NCBI GenBank assembly: GCA_030588935.1
Contig: JAUUWR010000063.1
Location: forward strand, 1 to 5,725
DNA length: 5,725 nucleotides
Source of the DNA: a bacterium
GTDB lineage: Archaea; Nanobdellota; Nanobdellia; Pacearchaeales; GW2011-AR1
Reading direction: 5' to 3'
A model generated the notes under the pieces. That model did not search any database and was not told the origin of the DNA. It saw only the letters and a list, made by a program, of their open reading frames with translations. The stretch's first letter is position 1, and each line of letters begins with the position of its first letter. Positions 4,846-5,725 of the stretch are shown in pieces. The translations under genes and the position numbers were made by a program.

Positions 4846-5238
4846 TTAATGTTCTCTAAGATACTTACAATCTTCACGAGGCACTGGTAAATTCCCTAAT
4901 TCTCTTGCAACCCCCACTAAACCAGTATAATCATTAGATTTTATTTTTAATCCAGGCCAACCATATTTTCTATAAGATTGTAATAATTTGCCAAAACTAA
5001 CAGTAGGGACAATAATCACAGTATTTCCACGCAATATTACTACTTCTGCAGATACTGCGTTTTCCTCATTTGTATACCCATAACTACAAACTTTTGTAGG
5101 AAAATCTAAAGCAATTTTTCTTGCCTTATTCAATTTTCTTAAAGAAACTAACATTTCAGTTTGTCCAGGCCCTCCTGCCAGAGTTTTTCTTTGTTCTTCA
5201 GGCCTGTAAATTACTGAAAGCAAACCATCATTTACCAT
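4846..5238 (-). CDS. Uncharacterised 130-residue protein, probably leaderless
   Basis: I do not recognise the family. The protein appears soluble. A Gly-rich N-terminal stretch (KTLAGGPGQTEMLVSLRKLNKARKIA at 18-43) is followed by strand-like segments: TKVCSYGYTNEENAVSAEVVILRGNTVIIVPTVSFGKLL (48-86). A basic aromatic stretch (YRKYGWPGLKIK) then leads to a helix and a tail with C124 and a terminal H130. TNEENAVSAEVVILRGN could be two antiparallel strands. The AGGPGQT is loop-like but lacks GK[ST], so it is not a P-loop. No membrane segment is seen. ATG 5238 has no SD; a CTTATAAA box on the minus strand centred ~26 nt upstream predicts transcription starting at the ATG. It diverges from the tRNA-Thr gene. 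Confidence 0.8.
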   Translation of the reverse strand: MVNDGLLSVIYRPEEQRKTLAGGPGQTEMLVSLRKLNKARKIALDFPTKVCSYGYTNEENAVSAEVVILRGNTVIIVPTVSFGKLLQSYRKYGWPGLKIKSNDYTGLVGVARELGNLPVPREDCKYLREH

Positions 5239-5259
5239 TACTAATTTAAAGTAAAAGAA

Positions 5260-5267
5260 TTTATAAG
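5260..5267 (-). promoter_or_regulatory. TATA box for the 4846-5238 gene
   Basis: Read on the minus strand this is CTTATAAA, close to the archaeal TATA consensus. Its centre is ~26 nt from the A of ATG 5238, the classic TATA-to-start distance, so the mRNA is predicted to be leaderless. It is one arm of a perfect 8-bp inverted repeat with the element at 5275-5282. Confidence 0.6.
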
Positions 5268-5274
5268 CATTTAT

Positions 5275-5282
5275 CTTATAAA
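5275..5282 (+). promoter_or_regulatory. TATA box for the tRNA-Thr gene
   Basis: CTTATAAA on the plus strand is identical to the minus-strand box at 5260-5267. It predicts transcription from ~5305, leaving a ~16-nt 5' leader for RNase P. A second candidate, TATATTTA (5287-5294), would start at ~5317. Either could serve. Confidence 0.5.
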
Positions 5283-5320
5283 AAATATATTTAAAAAACT
5301 AATAACCCTGGGAATATCAT

Positions 5321-5395
5321 GCCCCAATAGCTCAGTTATGGTAGAGCATTACATTGGTAATGTAAAGGTCCTGAGTTCGATTCTCAGTTGGGGCT
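5321..5395 (+). tRNA. tRNA-Thr (anticodon GGT), no intron, CCA not encoded
   Basis: A full cloverleaf can be drawn. The 7-bp acceptor stem GCCCCAA/TTGGGGC (5321-5327/5388-5394) is perfect. The D stem is GCTC/GAGC (5330-5333/5344-5347) with GG at 5340-5341 in the loop. The anticodon stem TTACA/TGTAA (5349-5353/5361-5365) has loop TTGGTAA and anticodon GGT at 5356-5358, reading ACC and ACU. A 5-nt variable region is followed by the T stem CTGAG/CTCAG (5371-5375/5383-5387) with loop TTCGATT. The discriminator is T5395, in keeping with archaeal tRNA-Thr as I recall it. No CCA is encoded (CTTTTCC follows), so it is added post-transcriptionally. All stems pair without mismatch, indicating an intact gene. 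The run of four T beginning at the discriminator (5395-5398) may assist termination. Confidence 0.97.
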
Positions 5396-5399
5396 TTTC

Positions 5400-5725
5400 C
5401 TAAACCCCCACCCTCCCTTTAATCTTACTCATCAAACCATCCAACAATCTCTTCCCACCTCCAACTTTCCACTCTGCGCCATCGTCTGTGAATCTTCCTG
5501 CTATGTTTACATAAGCACCGCAATCACCTAAAGAAGTGCAAATCCTGTTCATTTTTTCAACCCATGCTTGCTCCAGACACTCTTTATTTTCCACAACTTT
5601 TTTCCCGCTAGTTAATCCTTTTTCATACTCTACAATGCAGACAGAATTTCCTAAACTACAAACACTTGAAGCATCCCCCTCGTTCCAGAATTTTAATCCA
5701 TTAGGAACATTAGGAAGACAAGCTC
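5400..5725 (-). CDS. C-terminal part of a larger cysteine-rich protein (5' end beyond the window)
   Basis: The minus-strand frame ending in TAG (5402-5400) is open without a stop to the window edge, giving 107 visible residues; the GTG at 5594 is therefore probably internal. The fragment starts ACLPNVPNGLKFWNEGDASS and has six cysteines, at visible positions 2, 22, 29, 49, 62 and 68, an even number compatible with disulfides in an extracytoplasmic domain. Motifs include VCSLGNSVCIVEYEKGL, WVEKMNRICTSLGDCGAYVN and GRFTDDGAEWKVGGG. The basic end is SKIKGRVGV, with no membrane helix in this part. The SLGDCGAYVN...G.FTDDG pattern recalls segments of large secreted or membrane proteins in DPANN genomes, from memory and unverified. 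Its stop lies 4 bases from the 3' end of the convergent tRNA-Thr gene. Coding confidence is good; function unknown. Confidence 0.7.
   Translation of the reverse strand, partial: ACLPNVPNGLKFWNEGDASSVCSLGNSVCIVEYEKGLTSGKKVVENKECLEQAWVEKMNRICTSLGDCGAYVNIAGRFTDDGAEWKVGGGKRLLDGLMSKIKGRVGV

Noticed and set aside
5400..5594. A self-contained 64-residue gene starting at GTG 5594
   Set aside because: The frame is open upstream to the window edge, with similar Cys-rich content and no SD in front of the GTG, so it is more likely the end of a larger gene.

Overview
The window is AT-rich and looks archaeal. The best-supported evidence is a single-chain PheRS beta subunit of the archaeal/eukaryotic type (about 550 residues), a tRNA-Thr with no encoded CCA, TATA-box-like elements at plausible distances from genes, and strong GGAGGTG-type ribosome binding sites next to leaderless-looking genes. 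The short, tightly packed genes, and two proteins that resemble what I remember from Woesearchaeota/Pacearchaeota-like genomes, suggest a DPANN archaeon. That lineage call is inference; archaeal origin is much firmer. I see no mobile element, CRISPR array or rRNA.

Left part (1-3314, + strand): a tightly coupled operon. It opens with the last ~21 codons of an upstream gene cut by the window edge. Next come a JAMM/JAB-like metalloprotease-domain protein with a C-terminal membrane hairpin, a MazG-like nucleotide pyrophosphohydrolase, an unrecognised ~140-residue protein, and pheT. Three of the four junctions are ATGA stop/start overlaps and the fourth is a 20-base overlap, so these genes are probably co-transcribed and translationally coupled. 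No pheS is visible.

Middle (3315-4845): an unrecognised 238-residue protein gene (+) with its own TATA-like element converges on a 161-residue conserved-looking hypothetical gene (-). A perfect 11-bp hairpin lies between them and contains the stop codon of the minus-strand gene. Upstream of that gene, a 214-base gap holds two further hairpins of unknown role.

Right part (4846-5725): an unrecognised 130-residue gene (-) and tRNA-Thr(GGT) (+) diverge from a compact promoter region. Two identical TATA-like octamers form an inverted repeat there, and the minus-strand gene looks leaderless. Beyond the tRNA and convergent to it is the C-terminal end of a cysteine-rich gene (-) whose reading frame stays open to the window edge. 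It is a truncated larger gene rather than a short ORF.

The operon joins a translation enzyme (PheRS) with nucleotide-pool housekeeping (MazG-like) and a putative membrane-tethered isopeptidase/protease. No common pathway is evident. The most unusual items are the membrane-anchored JAMM-like protein, the MazG-like protein lacking one canonical metal-ligand glutamate, and the paired divergent promoter.
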